Of a stretch of 46,803 nucleotides of DNA, positions 16,030 to 26,864 are shown piece after piece. The notes below the pieces were generated by a model, which was given only the letters and a program-made list of their open reading frames with translations, ran no database searches and had not been told where the DNA came from. The translations under genes and the position numbers were made by a program. The first letter of the stretch is position 1, and each line of letters begins with the position of its first letter. Source of the DNA: Nocardia thailandica NBRC 100428 (GTDB lineage Bacteria > Actinomycetota > Actinomycetes > Mycobacteriales > Mycobacteriaceae); contig NZ_BAGK01000097.1 in NCBI RefSeq assembly GCF_000308795.1, forward strand, positions 1 through 46,803, written 5' to 3'.

Positions 16030-17232
16030 ATGTCCGATCGCGTCGTACTCGCCTACTCCGGTGGCCTGGACACCTCCGTCGCCATCAGCTGGATCGCGAA
16101 GGAGACCGGCTCCGAGGTGGTGGCCGTTGCCATCGACCTCGGCCAGGGCGGCGAGGACATGAACGTGGTCCGCCAGCGCGCGCTGGACTGCGGCGCCGTG
16201 GAGGCCATCGTGGTCGACGCGCGCGACGAGTTCGCCGACGAGTACTGCCTGCCCACCATCCAGGCCAACGCCCTCTACATGGGCCAGTACCCGCTGGTCT
16301 CGGCCATCAGCCGCCCGCTGATCGTCAAGCACCTCGTCGAGGCCGCCAAGTTCCACAACGCCACCACCGTCTCCCACGGCTGCACCGGCAAGGGCAACGA
16401 CCAGGTCCGCTTCGAGGTCGGCATCGGCGCGCTCGCGCCCGACCTGAACGTCATCGCCCCGGTCCGCGACTACGCCTGGACCCGCGAGAAGGCCATCGCC
16501 TTCGCCGAGGAGAACAACCTCCCGATCAACGTCACCAAGAAGTCGCCGTTCTCCATCGACCAGAACGTGTGGGGCCGCGCGGTCGAGACCGGCTTCCTCG
16601 AGGACCTGTGGAACGCCCCCACCAAGGACGTCTACGACTACACCGCCGACCCGACGGTCAACTTCGAGGCGCCCGACGAGGTCATCATCACCTTCGACAA
16701 GGGTGTGCCGGTCGCCATCGACGGCTGTCAGGTCACCGTGCTGCAGGCCATCGAGGAGATGAACACCCGCGCCGGCCGCCAGGGCGTCGGCCGCCTCGAC
16801 ATGGTCGAGGACCGCCTCGTCGGCATCAAGAGCCGCGAGATCTACGAGGCCCCGGGCGCCATCGCGCTGATCACCGCGCACCAGGCCCTGGAGAACGTCA
16901 CCCTCGAGCGCGAGCTGGGCCGCTACAAGCGCCAGGTCGAGCAGCGCTGGGGCGAGCTGGCCTACGACGGCCTCTGGTACTCCCCGCTCAAGCGCGCCCT
17001 CGACGCCTTCGTCACCGACACCCAGGAGCACGTCACCGGCGAGATCCGCATGGTGCTGCACGGCGGCTCCGCGGTCGTCAACGGCCGCCGCTCCGAGCAG
17101 TCGCTCTACGACTTCAACCTGGCCACCTACGACGAGGGCGACACCTTCGACCAGTCGCTGGCCAAGGGCTTCGTCCAGATCCACGGCCTGTCGTCGAAGG
17201 TCGCCGCCCGCCGGGACCTGAACCAGAAGTAG
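16030..17232 (+). CDS. argG: Argininosuccinate synthase, 400 aa
   Basis: Joins citrulline and aspartate with ATP to make argininosuccinate. The PP-loop AYSGGLDTS is at residues 8-16. Further family signatures include [15 protein letters not shown] near residue 118 and the [10 protein letters not shown] segment near residue 178, plus [13 protein letters not shown]. Length is normal. The ATG follows AAGGAG by about 12 bases. A GC hairpin lies just after the stop, yet argH follows on the same strand beyond a methyltransferase gene, so some read-through or a second promoter is expected. Confidence 0.97.
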   Translation: MSDRVVLAYSGGLDTSVAISWIAKETGSEVVAVAIDLGQGGEDMNVVRQRALDCGAVEAIVVDARDEFADEYCLPTIQANALYMGQYPLVSAISRPLIVKHLVEAAKFHNATTVSHGCTGKGNDQVRFEVGIGALAPDLNVIAPVRDYAWTREKAIAFAEENNLPINVTKKSPFSIDQNVWGRAVETGFLEDLWNAPTKDVYDYTADPTVNFEAPDEVIITFDKGVPVAIDGCQVTVLQAIEEMNTRAGRQGVGRLDMVEDRLVGIKSREIYEAPGAIALITAHQALENVTLERELGRYKRQVEQRWGELAYDGLWYSPLKRALDAFVTDTQEHVTGEIRMVLHGGSAVVNGRRSEQSLYDFNLATYDEGDTFDQSLAKGFVQIHGLSSKVAARRDLNQK

Positions 17233-17239
17233 CGAGCGC

Positions 17240-17262
17240 GCCCCGGCCGTCACGGCCGGGGC
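17240..17262 (+). terminator. GC-rich hairpin after argG
   Basis: A perfect 10-bp stem GCCCCGGCCG/CGGCCGGGGC with a 3-base loop, 8 bases after the argG stop. There is no T-run, so termination may be partial. A second hairpin follows at 17276. Confidence 0.5.
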
Positions 17263-17275
17263 CGATAGGCTCGAC

Positions 17276-17300
17276 GGGCGGGCCGTGCGGTGGCCCGCCC
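17276..17300 (+). promoter_or_regulatory. Second hairpin before the methyltransferase start
   Basis: A perfect 9-bp stem GGGCGGGCC/GGCCCGCCC with a 7-base loop, ending 12 bases before the GTG at 17313 and just before its GGGAG ribosome-binding site. It could reduce read-through or stabilise a processed mRNA end. Confidence 0.35.
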
Positions 17301-17312
17301 GAAGGGAGCGCG

Positions 17313-19636
<2,324 letters not shown>

Positions 19637-19695
19637 CGGCGGGGCGCGGCGGCGCGGAGATCCACTGAACAGTGTGCCTCCGCTCCGGCGCGGGA

Positions 19696-19715
19696 GCGCG
19701 GGCGGCCGCCCGCGC
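19696..19715. repeat. 20-bp perfect GC palindrome downstream of argH
   Basis: GCGCGGGCGG followed directly by its reverse complement. With no central loop and no T-run it is a weak terminator candidate; the rest of the 139-base gap holds only a TAGCCT (19721-19726) that could be a -10 for the next gene. Confidence 0.35.
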
Positions 19716-19775
19716 GGCGGTAGCCTCGGACCCGGTGCGTGACACGTCTTTCTCGGTGGATCGGGAGGTACGGGT

Positions 19776-20099
19776 ATGAGCACGGTGGCGGGGAGTCCGG
19801 CCGGCCGCGGCGTGGGGACCAGGTCCCGCATGCTGTCCGGCGCGCGTCTGGACACCGACGATCTGATCACGGTCGGGCTGGTGTTGCTGATCCCGGTCCT
19901 GGTGGCGGTGGGCCCGATGGTGGCGGCGATGATCATCCGCGCCCACGTCGGCGCGCGGCCCGCCGCCTCGGCCGGCCTGCTGCTGACCGCCGTCATCGCG
20001 GGCGGCCTGCTGATCGCCGCCGTCGCGGCGTTCGCCGTGGCCTGGCAGCGCCGCGACGCGGTCGCCGAGGCGGTGCGCAGGCGGACCGGGCGCGCGTGA
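19776..20099 (+). CDS. Small membrane protein with two predicted helices, 107 aa
   Basis: I do not recognise the family. The N-terminal 28 residues are polar and basic. Two hydrophobic segments follow at about residues 31-53 (ITVGLVLLIPVLVAVGPMVA and onward) and 65-89 (Ala/Leu/Ile-rich), and a short Arg-rich tail (RRRTGRA) ends the protein, suggesting both ends are cytoplasmic. GGGAGG precedes the ATG by about 8 bases, supporting the start. The gene sits between argH and the convergent threonine ammonia-lyase, with no operon partner. Confidence 0.7.
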   Translation: MSTVAGSPAGRGVGTRSRMLSGARLDTDDLITVGLVLLIPVLVAVGPMVAAMIIRAHVGARPAASAGLLLTAVIAGGLLIAAVAAFAVAWQRRDAVAEAVRRRTGRA

Positions 20100-20120
20100 A
20101 CCGGTCACCGCGTCCGGGCC

Positions 20121-21344
20121 TCACAGCTCGGCGTGGGCCCGGAATCCCGCGTCGCGCAAGGCCGTGAGGACGTCGTCCCGGTGGGCGGGACCGCGGGTCT
20201 CCACGGTCAGCGACACCTCGACCTCGTCCACCGCCAGCCACATCCCGGTGCGCGAGTGCACGACGTCGACGACGCTGGCCCCGGCCGCGCCGACCACCGA
20301 CAGCAGCGCGCTGAGCGCGCCCGGCCGGTCGGCGATGGTGACTCGCACGGCCAGATAGCGGCCCGCGGCGCTGAGCCCGTGCCCGATCACCCGGGTCAGC
20401 AGCAGCGGATCGATGTTGCCGCCGGACAGGATCACCACCAGGGGCCCGGCCGGCTCGCGCACCGCGCCGGTGAGCACGGCGGCCACTCCCGCCGCGCCCG
20501 CGGGTTCGACGAGGAGCTTGGCCCGTTCCAGGCACAGCAGCAGCGCCCGCGACAGCGCGTCCTCGTCGACGGTGACGATGCGCCGCACGTGGGCGGCCAC
20601 GTGCGCGAAGGGCACCGCGCCCGGCAGCCCGACCGCGATCCCGTCGGCCATGGTGGCCATGCGCTCGAGCCGGACCGGCCTGCCCGCGCCGAGCGAGTCC
20701 GGCCAGGCCGCCGCCTCGGCCGCCTGCACCCCGATCGCCTCGACGCCGGGGGCGCGGTCGCGTAGCGCCAGCGCGGTGCCGGCGAGCAGCCCGCCGCCCC
20801 CGGTCGGGACGACGATCGTCGCGACGTCGGGCACCTGCTCGAGGATCTCGACCGCCACCGTCGCCTGCCCGGCCACGATGTCGGGATGATCGAACGGATG
20901 GATCAGCGTCGCCCCGGTCCGCTCCGCGAATTCCTCGGCGGCGGTGAGGGATTCGTCGATGGTGGCGCCGACCTGGCGGACCTCGGCGCCGTAGGCGCGG
21001 GTCGCGGCGAGCTTGGGCAGCGAGGCGCCGGTCGGCATGAACACCGTCGCGTCGATGCCGAGCGCGCCCGCCGACCAGGCCACCCCCTGCGCGTGATTGC
21101 CCGCGCTGGCCGCGACCACCCCGCGCCGACGCCGTGCCTCGTCCAGCCGGGCGATGCGGTTGTAGGCGCCGCGCGGTTTGAACGAGCCCGTGCGCTGGAG
21201 GTTCTCACACTTGAGCCACACCGGCACGCCCGCCCGGTCGGAGAGCACCCGCGACCGCACCACCGGCGTGTGCCGGATGACCGGGGCGAGCAGCCGCGCC
21301 GCCGCCGTGACCGCGTCGGGATCGAGGTCGTCCACGGCTGCCAT
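20121..21344 (-). CDS. ilvA: Threonine ammonia-lyase with C-terminal ACT domain, 407 aa
   Basis: A PLP enzyme deaminating threonine to 2-oxobutanoate. The PLP Lys is in TGSFKPRGAYNRI near residue 55, the phosphate-binding loop is GGGGLLAGT near residue 180, and ILSGGNID is near residue 310. A single ACT-like domain fills about residues 330-407. This is the shorter threonine dehydratase form (about 400 aa, one regulatory domain) rather than the two-ACT biosynthetic enzyme. The ATG is placed where homology begins. It could serve isoleucine synthesis or threonine breakdown. Confidence 0.9.
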   Translation of the reverse strand: MAAVDDLDPDAVTAAARLLAPVIRHTPVVRSRVLSDRAGVPVWLKCENLQRTGSFKPRGAYNRIARLDEARRRRGVVAASAGNHAQGVAWSAGALGIDATVFMPTGASLPKLAATRAYGAEVRQVGATIDESLTAAEEFAERTGATLIHPFDHPDIVAGQATVAVEILEQVPDVATIVVPTGGGGLLAGTALALRDRAPGVEAIGVQAAEAAAWPDSLGAGRPVRLERMATMADGIAVGLPGAVPFAHVAAHVRRIVTVDEDALSRALLLCLERAKLLVEPAGAAGVAAVLTGAVREPAGPLVVILSGGNIDPLLLTRVIGHGLSAAGRYLAVRVTIADRPGALSALLSVVGAAGASVVDVVHSRTGMWLAVDEVEVSLTVETRGPAHRDDVLTALRDAGFRAHAEL

Positions 21345-21388
21345 GCTGCCAGCCTCCGGGGCCGCGGCCCGGTTGCGACGCGGCGGCG

Positions 21389-22573
21389 TCAGGCCCGTTT
21401 CGCCAGATGGTGCGCGAGCGCGCTGAGCCGGGCCAGCCGGGCGTCGCCCAGCGGCGTCAGCTTGCTGCCGAGCCGGTTGGTGACGAAGGCCAGCGACATC
21501 CCCGTCGCCGGGTCGGCGAACGCGCCCGAGCCGCCGAGGCCGAAGTGCCCGAACGCCGACACCGGATCGGCCTTGGACGGCTTCATCGGCACCCCGTGGT
21601 AGCCCATCGCCCACGGGATGCGGAAGGCGAGGACGTAGTCGGGGGTGAACACCTGGCGGGTGGACAGGCGCCGGATGGTCTCCGGGGTCAGGATCCGCAC
21701 GCCGTCGAGGGTGCCGTCGCCGGCGAGCGGCGCGTACAGCCGCGCCAGCGCGCGGGCGGAGAAGACGCCGTTGACGCCGGGCATCACCGAATCGTGCACG
21801 CGGGGGTCGACGATGAGGCTCGCGAAACCGCGCGGGGTGGTCTCGGCGGCGGCGCCGAAACGGCGGCCCGCGACCAGATCCGAGCCCCGGTCCCAGTCCA
21901 GGCCGAACGCGGTCAGCCGGGGGAAGGTGGTCGCGATGCGGTGGCGCTGGTCGGCGGGCACCCGGAACCAGAGCTCCTCGGCGCCCAGCGGTTCGGCCAG
22001 CTCGGTGCGGACCACCTCGGTGAACGAGCGGCCGGTGACCCGGCGGACCAGTTCGGCGGTGAGGTGGCCGTAGCTGATGCCGTGGTAGCCGCTGGTCTCG
22101 CGGTGGCGGGGATCGGGGGCGGCCGCGGCGAGCGCGGCGGTCACCGCGGCGTCGTCGAAGAAGCCGTCCTCGGGGCCCGGCAGCAGCCCGCGCAGCCGGT
22201 GCAGGCCCGCGCGATGGGTGAGCACGTCGCGCACGGTGATGTGGTCCTTGCCCGCCGCCGCGAACTCCGGCCAGTACCGCGCGACCGGGGTGTCGTAGTC
22301 GAGCAGGCCGCGCTCGGCGAGCATGTGCACCACCGTCGAGGCCACGCCCTTGCCGGTGGAGAACCCGAGCGCCACCGTCTCCTCGGTCCACGGCACGCCC
22401 GGCGCCGCCTCGCCCGCCCACACGTCGACCACGGGTTCGCCGCGCAGGTAGACGCAGAGCGCGCCGCCGCCCTGCGACGGCTTGCGGAACAGCCGGTCGA
22501 ACATGGACACCAGGTCGACGAACCGGCGGTCCACCGACTGCGTTGTCGGGGTCACTGTCACTTCTCCGCTCAC
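21389..22573 (-). CDS. Beta-lactamase-fold serine hydrolase/esterase, 394 aa
   Basis: A class C beta-lactamase-related hydrolase, a family that in actinobacteria includes esterases such as EstB and LipE. The nucleophile motif SxxK is STGK (GFSTGKGVAS, near residue 72), and a Tyr-containing GISYGHLTAELVRRV takes the place of YxN near residue 165. There is no signal peptide, so it is probably cytoplasmic. The GTG at 22573 gives the longest protein; a later GTG about 18 bases downstream, preceded by GGAGA, is an equally good start. No operon partner; divergent from the GntR gene. Confidence 0.82.
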   Translation of the reverse strand: MSGEVTVTPTTQSVDRRFVDLVSMFDRLFRKPSQGGGALCVYLRGEPVVDVWAGEAAPGVPWTEETVALGFSTGKGVASTVVHMLAERGLLDYDTPVARYWPEFAAAGKDHITVRDVLTHRAGLHRLRGLLPGPEDGFFDDAAVTAALAAAAPDPRHRETSGYHGISYGHLTAELVRRVTGRSFTEVVRTELAEPLGAEELWFRVPADQRHRIATTFPRLTAFGLDWDRGSDLVAGRRFGAAAETTPRGFASLIVDPRVHDSVMPGVNGVFSARALARLYAPLAGDGTLDGVRILTPETIRRLSTRQVFTPDYVLAFRIPWAMGYHGVPMKPSKADPVSAFGHFGLGGSGAFADPATGMSLAFVTNRLGSKLTPLGDARLARLSALAHHLAKRA

Positions 22574-22701
22574 TCTCCACTCGTCCCGGTCCAGGATGCC
22601 AGGCCGGCGCGCCGCACACCGCGACCGGTCGGTACGGTGATCGTTGCCTGACCGTCATCTCGGGCAGCGTGGGCGCAACATCGGGACCATAGCGTGTGCG
22701 C

Positions 22702-23424
22702 ATGCCACCCAGACGACGATCGGCGCTGCTCGCCAGGCTTGTCGTGGACTCACCGGGCCGCCCGCAGGTGATCCTCGGTGAGCTGCGGCGGGTGATCCTC
22801 GACGGCGCGGTGCCGCCGCGCACCGTCATCCCGCTGCGCGATGTCGCGGTGCTGTTCGGGGTCAGCCACATCCCGGTCCGCGAGGCGCTCAAGACGCTGG
22901 TGGGGGAGGGGCTGGTGACCCACCGGCCGCACGGCGGGTACGAGGTCGCCCAGCTCACCGCGCGCGAGCTGCGGGAGATGTACGTCGTCCGCGACACCCT
23001 GGAGGCGGCCTCGCTGCGGGCGGCGGCCCGCTACGCGGGTGAGGCCGACCGCGCCGCGCTGCGCGAGATCAACGAGCGTCTGGAAGCGGCCATCCGCGAC
23101 GACGACGCGGCCGCCTACCATCGCGAGTCCCGGGCCTTCCACGTCGCGCTGACCCGGCCGTCGCGGATGCACCGCCTGCTGCACATGCTCGAATCCGCCT
23201 GGAACGTCACCGAACCCGTGCAGTCCATGGTCCACATCGACCCCGGCGACCGGGCCGACCTACACGCCGACCACCTGCTCATGCTCGACGCCTTCCTCGC
23301 CGGCGACGCCGAGACCCTCTGCGCGGTGGCCGAACTGCACCACCGCAGGCTCGAGGCCGTCGTCGCGACCCTGCCCACCGACACCGGTCTGCTCGCGCCG
23401 GACGATATATCGATGGCGCAATAG
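22702..23424 (+). CDS. GntR-family regulator, FadR/FCD subfamily, 240 aa
   Basis: The winged helix-turn-helix is near residues 40-85 (IPLRDVAVLFGVSHIPVREA, then LKTLVGEGLV), followed by an all-helical FCD ligand domain with MYVVRDTLEAASLRAAA and conserved His residues (YHRESRAFH, LHADHL) that bind metal or carboxylate ligands in this family. ATG 22702 or GTG 22696 could be the start. The gene lies 80 bases upstream of the permease/racemase pair on the same strand and most likely regulates it; phased GCAAT repeats in and after its 3' end are possible sites. Confidence 0.88.
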   Translation: MPPRRRSALLARLVVDSPGRPQVILGELRRVILDGAVPPRTVIPLRDVAVLFGVSHIPVREALKTLVGEGLVTHRPHGGYEVAQLTARELREMYVVRDTLEAASLRAAARYAGEADRAALREINERLEAAIRDDDAAAYHRESRAFHVALTRPSRMHRLLHMLESAWNVTEPVQSMVHIDPGDRADLHADHLLMLDAFLAGDAETLCAVAELHHRRLEAVVATLPTDTGLLAPDDISMAQ

Positions 23425-23460
23425 CCGGGCAATCGAGGAGAAACCGCCGGGCAATAGCCG
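23418..23460. promoter_or_regulatory. Phased GCAAT repeats upstream of the permease gene
   Basis: GCAATAGCCG occurs at 23418-23427 and 23451-23460, with another GCAAT at 23429-23433. The spacings of 11 and 22 bases place them on one face of the helix. A CGATATATCG palindrome lies just before, at 23403-23412. TATCGT (23466-23471) could be a -10. Confidence 0.35.
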
Positions 23461-23504
23461 AATCCTATCGTCGGGATGCTTGTTCGCCCTCGGATGGGAA
23501 TGCC

Positions 23505-24977
23505 ATGACCGAAATCCTCGCCCCCGCACCGGCCGCGCCCGCGCCGGACTACGACCCGCGGCTGACCAACGCCGACCTCGCGCCGCTGAGACAGCAGCGC
23601 TGGGGCGCCTACAACATCGTCGCCTTCTGGATGTCGGACGTGCACAGCGTCGGCGGATACGTGACGGCGGGCAGCCTTTTCGCGCTCGGCCTGGCCAGCT
23701 GGCAGGTGCTGGCTGCGCTGCTCATCGGCATCGGCATCGTCTATCTGCTCTGCAACCTCGTCGCCAAGCCGAGCCAGGCGACCGGCGTGCCCTATCCGGT
23801 CATCTGCCGCAGCGCCTTCGGCGTGCTCGGCGCCAACATCCCGGCGATCATCCGCGGCCTCATCGCGGTCGCCTGGTACGGCATCCAGACCTTCCTCGCC
23901 TCCGCCGCGCTGGACGTCGTCCTGGTGAAACTGTTCCCGGGGCTCGCGCCCTACGCGGTGACCGCCGATCACGGCTTCCTCGGCCTCTCGCTGCTCGGGT
24001 GGGGCAGCTTCCTGGCCCTGTGGGTGGTGCAGGCCGCCGTCTTCTGGCGGGGCATGGACTCCATCCGCCGCTTCATCGACTTCTGCGGGCCCGCCGTCTA
24101 TGTCGTGATGTTCGCGCTGTGCGGCTACCTGCTCGCGAAGGCGGGCTGGAGCGCCGTCGACCTGAACCTCGGCGAGGTCACCTACACCGGCTGGGCGTCG
24201 GTCCCGGTGATGCTGGGCGCGATCGCGCTGGTGGTGTCCTACTTCTCGGGCCCGATGCTGAACTTCGGCGACTTCTCCCGCTACGGCCGCAGTTTCGCCG
24301 CCGTCAAGACCGGCAACTTCCTCGGCCTGCCGGTCAACTTCCTCCTGTTCTCGGTGCTGGTCGTGGTCACCGCCTCGCTCACCCTGCCCGTCTACGGCGA
24401 GCTCATCACCGACCCGGTGGAGACGGTGGCGCGCATCGACTCCACCTTCGCCATCGTGCTCGGCGCGCTGACCTTCACCGTGGCGACCATCGGCATCAAC
24501 ATCGTCGCCAACTTCATCTCCCCGGCCTTCGACTTCTCCCACGTCAGCCCGCAGCGCATCTCGTGGCGGGCGGGCGGCATGATCGCCGCCGTCGGCTCGG
24601 TGCTGATCACGCCCTGGAACCTGTACAACAATCCCGAGGTCATCCACTACACCCTCGAGGTGCTCGGCGCCTTCATCGGCCCGCTGTTCGGGGTGCTGAT
24701 CTGCGACTACTACCTGGTGCGCAAGCAGAAGGTGCGGGTCGACGACCTGTTCACCATGTCGCCGGGCGGAACCTACTGGTACCGCAAGGGCTATCACCCC
24801 GCGGCGGTGCTGGCCACGGCGGTGGGCGCGATCGTCGCGGTGTTCCCGGTGCTGGCCAAGGGCGTGCCCGGCATGCACACGGCCGCCCAGTACAGCTGGT
24901 TCATCGGGGCGGGCCTCGGGTTCGCGGTGTACTACCTGACCACCGGCCGGCTGCGGGCCGCGCTGCGGGAGGACTGA
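23505..24977 (+). CDS. NCS1-family nucleobase/hydantoin/allantoin permease, 490 aa
   Basis: A 12-helix inner-membrane symporter of the NCS1 family (Mhp1, PucI and cytosine permeases). Family signatures are WGAYNIVAFWMSDVHSVGGY near residue 35, the substrate-site AWYGIQTF near residue 125, and NFGDFSRYGRS near residue 255. The N-terminal 27 residues are polar, Pro/Ala-rich and cytoplasmic. The gene overlaps the racemase gene by one base (TGATG). With a hydantoin-racemase-like partner, 5-substituted hydantoins or allantoin are the likely cargo; no hydantoinase or allantoinase gene is in this window. Confidence 0.9.
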   Translation: MTEILAPAPAAPAPDYDPRLTNADLAPLRQQRWGAYNIVAFWMSDVHSVGGYVTAGSLFALGLASWQVLAALLIGIGIVYLLCNLVAKPSQATGVPYPVICRSAFGVLGANIPAIIRGLIAVAWYGIQTFLASAALDVVLVKLFPGLAPYAVTADHGFLGLSLLGWGSFLALWVVQAAVFWRGMDSIRRFIDFCGPAVYVVMFALCGYLLAKAGWSAVDLNLGEVTYTGWASVPVMLGAIALVVSYFSGPMLNFGDFSRYGRSFAAVKTGNFLGLPVNFLLFSVLVVVTASLTLPVYGELITDPVETVARIDSTFAIVLGALTFTVATIGINIVANFISPAFDFSHVSPQRISWRAGGMIAAVGSVLITPWNLYNNPEVIHYTLEVLGAFIGPLFGVLICDYYLVRKQKVRVDDLFTMSPGGTYWYRKGYHPAAVLATAVGAIVAVFPVLAKGVPGMHTAAQYSWFIGAGLGFAVYYLTTGRLRAALRED

Positions 24978-25705
24978 TGCGGATCCGGGTCGTCAACCCG
25001 AACACCACGGTCGCGATGACCGCGCTGGCGCTGCGCTGCGCCCGCGCGGTCGCCGCGCCCGGCACCCGCGTCGACGCGGCCACCTCGGCCGACGGGCCGG
25101 TCTCGATCGAGAGCCACTACGACGAGGCGCTGAGCGTGCCCGGATTGCTCGCGGAGATCCGGCGCGGGGAGGCCGACGGCGTGGACGCCTACGTGGTGGC
25201 GTGTTTCGGCGACCCGGGTCTGGACGCCGCCCGGGAACTGGCCGCCGGACCGGTGATCGGGACGGCCGAGGCGGCCCTGCGCACCGCGACGCATCTGGGT
25301 CGCGGGTTCAGCGTGGTCACCACGCTGGCCCGCACGCTGGGCCGCGCCGAGGATCTGACGGTGCGCTACGGCGTCGACCGGTTCTGCCGGGGACTGCACG
25401 CGTGCGACCTGCCGGTGCTCGACCTGGAGACCGATCCCGACGCCCGCAAGATCGTCACCGAGGCGTGCCGGGCGGCGGTGGCGGCGGACCGCTCCGACGC
25501 GGTCGTCCTCGGCTGCGCGGGCATGGCCGACCTCACCGCCCACATCACCGCCGAGATCGGGGTCCCGGTGATCGACGGGGTCGCGGCGGCTACCCTCACG
25601 GCGCAGTCCCTGCTCACCCAGGGACTGCGCAAGTCGGGGAGGGGAGAGTTCGCGACCCCACCGGCCAAGCCCTACACGGGGATGCTGGCGCCGTTCGCGC
25701 TGTGA
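24977..25705 (+). CDS. Asp/Glu/hydantoin racemase family protein, 242 aa
   Basis: A cofactor-independent racemase of the hydantoin/allantoin racemase type. The N-terminal RVVNPNTTVAMT is a hallmark of the family, and the two catalytic Cys are in VVACFGDPGLDAAREL near residue 78 and LGCAGMADL near residue 180. It overlaps the permease stop by one base, so the two are co-expressed. It would interconvert enantiomers of the imported ring compound before hydrolysis. Confidence 0.88.
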   Translation: MRIRVVNPNTTVAMTALALRCARAVAAPGTRVDAATSADGPVSIESHYDEALSVPGLLAEIRRGEADGVDAYVVACFGDPGLDAARELAAGPVIGTAEAALRTATHLGRGFSVVTTLARTLGRAEDLTVRYGVDRFCRGLHACDLPVLDLETDPDARKIVTEACRAAVAADRSDAVVLGCAGMADLTAHITAEIGVPVIDGVAAATLTAQSLLTQGLRKSGRGEFATPPAKPYTGMLAPFAL

Positions 25706-25708
25706 CGG

Positions 25709-26059
25709 CTAGGCGGCGGCGGCGGGCGCCAGCTCGCGCAGCACCGCGTCGGCGTCGTCGACGTCGATCACCAGGCGGGTGAATTCGCGGCCCTCGAGAT
25801 CGATGCGGACCGCGCGGCCGGTGAACGTGGTGTCCCAGAACTCCTTGCGGCCCTTGCCGCGATAGACGCCCGCGGCGATGACGCCGGGGAAGAAGGTGCC
25901 GGGCGCCCGGACCCACGGCGGACGCAGGTCCACCTCGGCGGGGACGGCTTCGACGATGTCGCGGCGATCGACGACCACCTGCTGGCGCAGCGCGAGCAGC
26001 CGGTGACCGCCGAGCACGTTCACCGTCACCATGTCCCCGCTGACCTCGACCTCGACCAT
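25709..26059 (-). CDS. Conserved protein with a PH-like beta fold, 116 aa
   Basis: I recognise the pattern but not a named gene: a small beta-rich protein starting MVEVEVSGDMVTVNVLGG, with VDLRPPWVRAPGTFFPGVIA and FWDTTFTGRAVRIDLEG, ending in a helix (DADAVLRELA). It resembles the bacterial PH-like proteins common in actinobacteria. The ATG at 26059 is preferred over an upstream GTG because GAGGTG precedes it by 5 bases. It is convergent with the racemase gene, 3 bases away. A 16-bp ACAGG-N6-CCTGT dyad sits 24 bases upstream. Confidence 0.7.
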   Translation of the reverse strand: MVEVEVSGDMVTVNVLGGHRLLALRQQVVVDRRDIVEAVPAEVDLRPPWVRAPGTFFPGVIAAGVYRGKGRKEFWDTTFTGRAVRIDLEGREFTRLVIDVDDADAVLRELAPAAAA

Positions 26060-26083
26060 CGCGCACCTCACTCAACGTCCGGA

Positions 26084-26099
26084 ACAGGAACTTCCCTGT
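26084..26099. promoter_or_regulatory. ACAGG-N6-CCTGT dyad
   Basis: A 16-base inverted repeat upstream of the minus-strand PH-like gene. The rest of 26060-26250 contains no gene I can support. Confidence 0.25.
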
Positions 26100-26253
26100 C
26101 CATGGTCGGCGTCCGGCCTGACCCGGGACTGTGGCGATGCTGTGAATTCACCAAGGATTCGCGGGCATCCACCTATGGCGATATGCGCATCGAACGCTAT
26201 GCGCTGGTAGCGGCCGGTGCCGTGGGGATCGCGACGGGAAAAAGCTGGGGACG

Positions 26254-26280
26254 GGGCCCGCCGGAATATCCGGCGGGCCC
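26254..26280 (-). terminator. Intrinsic terminator of the 2-MIB/idi operon
   Basis: A perfect 12-bp stem GGGCCCGCCGGA/TCCGGCGGGCCC with a 3-base loop, 5 bases beyond the idi stop on the minus strand, followed after a short gap by a run of five T (AAAAA at about 26239-26243 on the plus strand). It is the clearest rho-independent terminator in the window. Confidence 0.8.
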
Positions 26281-26285
26281 GCGCG

Positions 26286-26864
26286 TCAGCGGGCCGCGGA
26301 CCCCGCGGTGCGGTACGCCCGCACCGCGATGTCGAGGACCTCGGCGAGCCACGGCGTGTACTGCTCGGGCGTCGCCCGGACCGCCTCCGCGAGTTCGGCG
26401 GGGTCGGTCCAGGCGAACGCGGCGACCTCGTCCGGGTCCGGCACCGGATCCGGGCCCGTGTGGGTGCCGACGAGGACGTGGTCGTACTCGTACTCGACCC
26501 GGCCCGTGCCGGGATCGCCCGCGCGGTAGGTGAAGGTGCCCGCCTCGCGCAGCTCGGCGGTGAGGCCGAGTTCCTCGCCGAGCCGGACGCGCCCCGCCTC
26601 GAGCACGGGTTGCCCGGGGGCCGGATGGCCGCAGCAGGTGTTGGCCCATTGCAGGGGGAAGCGGGTCTTGACCGCGGCCCGCTGCTGGATCAGCACCCGG
26701 CCCGCCCGGTCGAACAGCAGCACCGAGAACGCGCGATGCAGCCGGCCGGGCGGCTGATGGGCCAAGGACACCGACAGCGTGCCCGCCGACCTGCCCGACT
26801 CGTCGACCAGCTCGACCGGGAGGGCCTCGCGGTCGGCCGACGAGCCGGAACGGGGATCGGTCAC
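26286..26864 (-). CDS. idi: Isopentenyl-diphosphate delta-isomerase, type I (Nudix), 192 aa
   Basis: Interconverts IPP and DMAPP, balancing the two C5 units used to make geranyl diphosphate. The catalytic Cys is in NTCCGHP near residue 77, the Nudix-type GRVRLGEELGL is near residue 91, and the catalytic Glu is in VEYEYDHVLVG near residue 125. The length fits bacterial type I enzymes. The GTG start overlaps the methyltransferase stop by 4 bases (GTGA), so it is the last gene of the 2-MIB operon and its supply of DMAPP is tied to the pathway. Confidence 0.94.
   Translation of the reverse strand: MTDPRSGSSADREALPVELVDESGRSAGTLSVSLAHQPPGRLHRAFSVLLFDRAGRVLIQQRAAVKTRFPLQWANTCCGHPAPGQPVLEAGRVRLGEELGLTAELREAGTFTYRAGDPGTGRVEYEYDHVLVGTHTGPDPVPDPDEVAAFAWTDPAELAEAVRATPEQYTPWLAEVLDIAVRAYRTAGSAAR

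Noticed and set aside
19696..19715. Perfect 20-bp palindrome as a strong terminator of argH
   Set aside because: It has no loop bases and no T-run and lies 60 bases after the stop. Kept only as a repeat.
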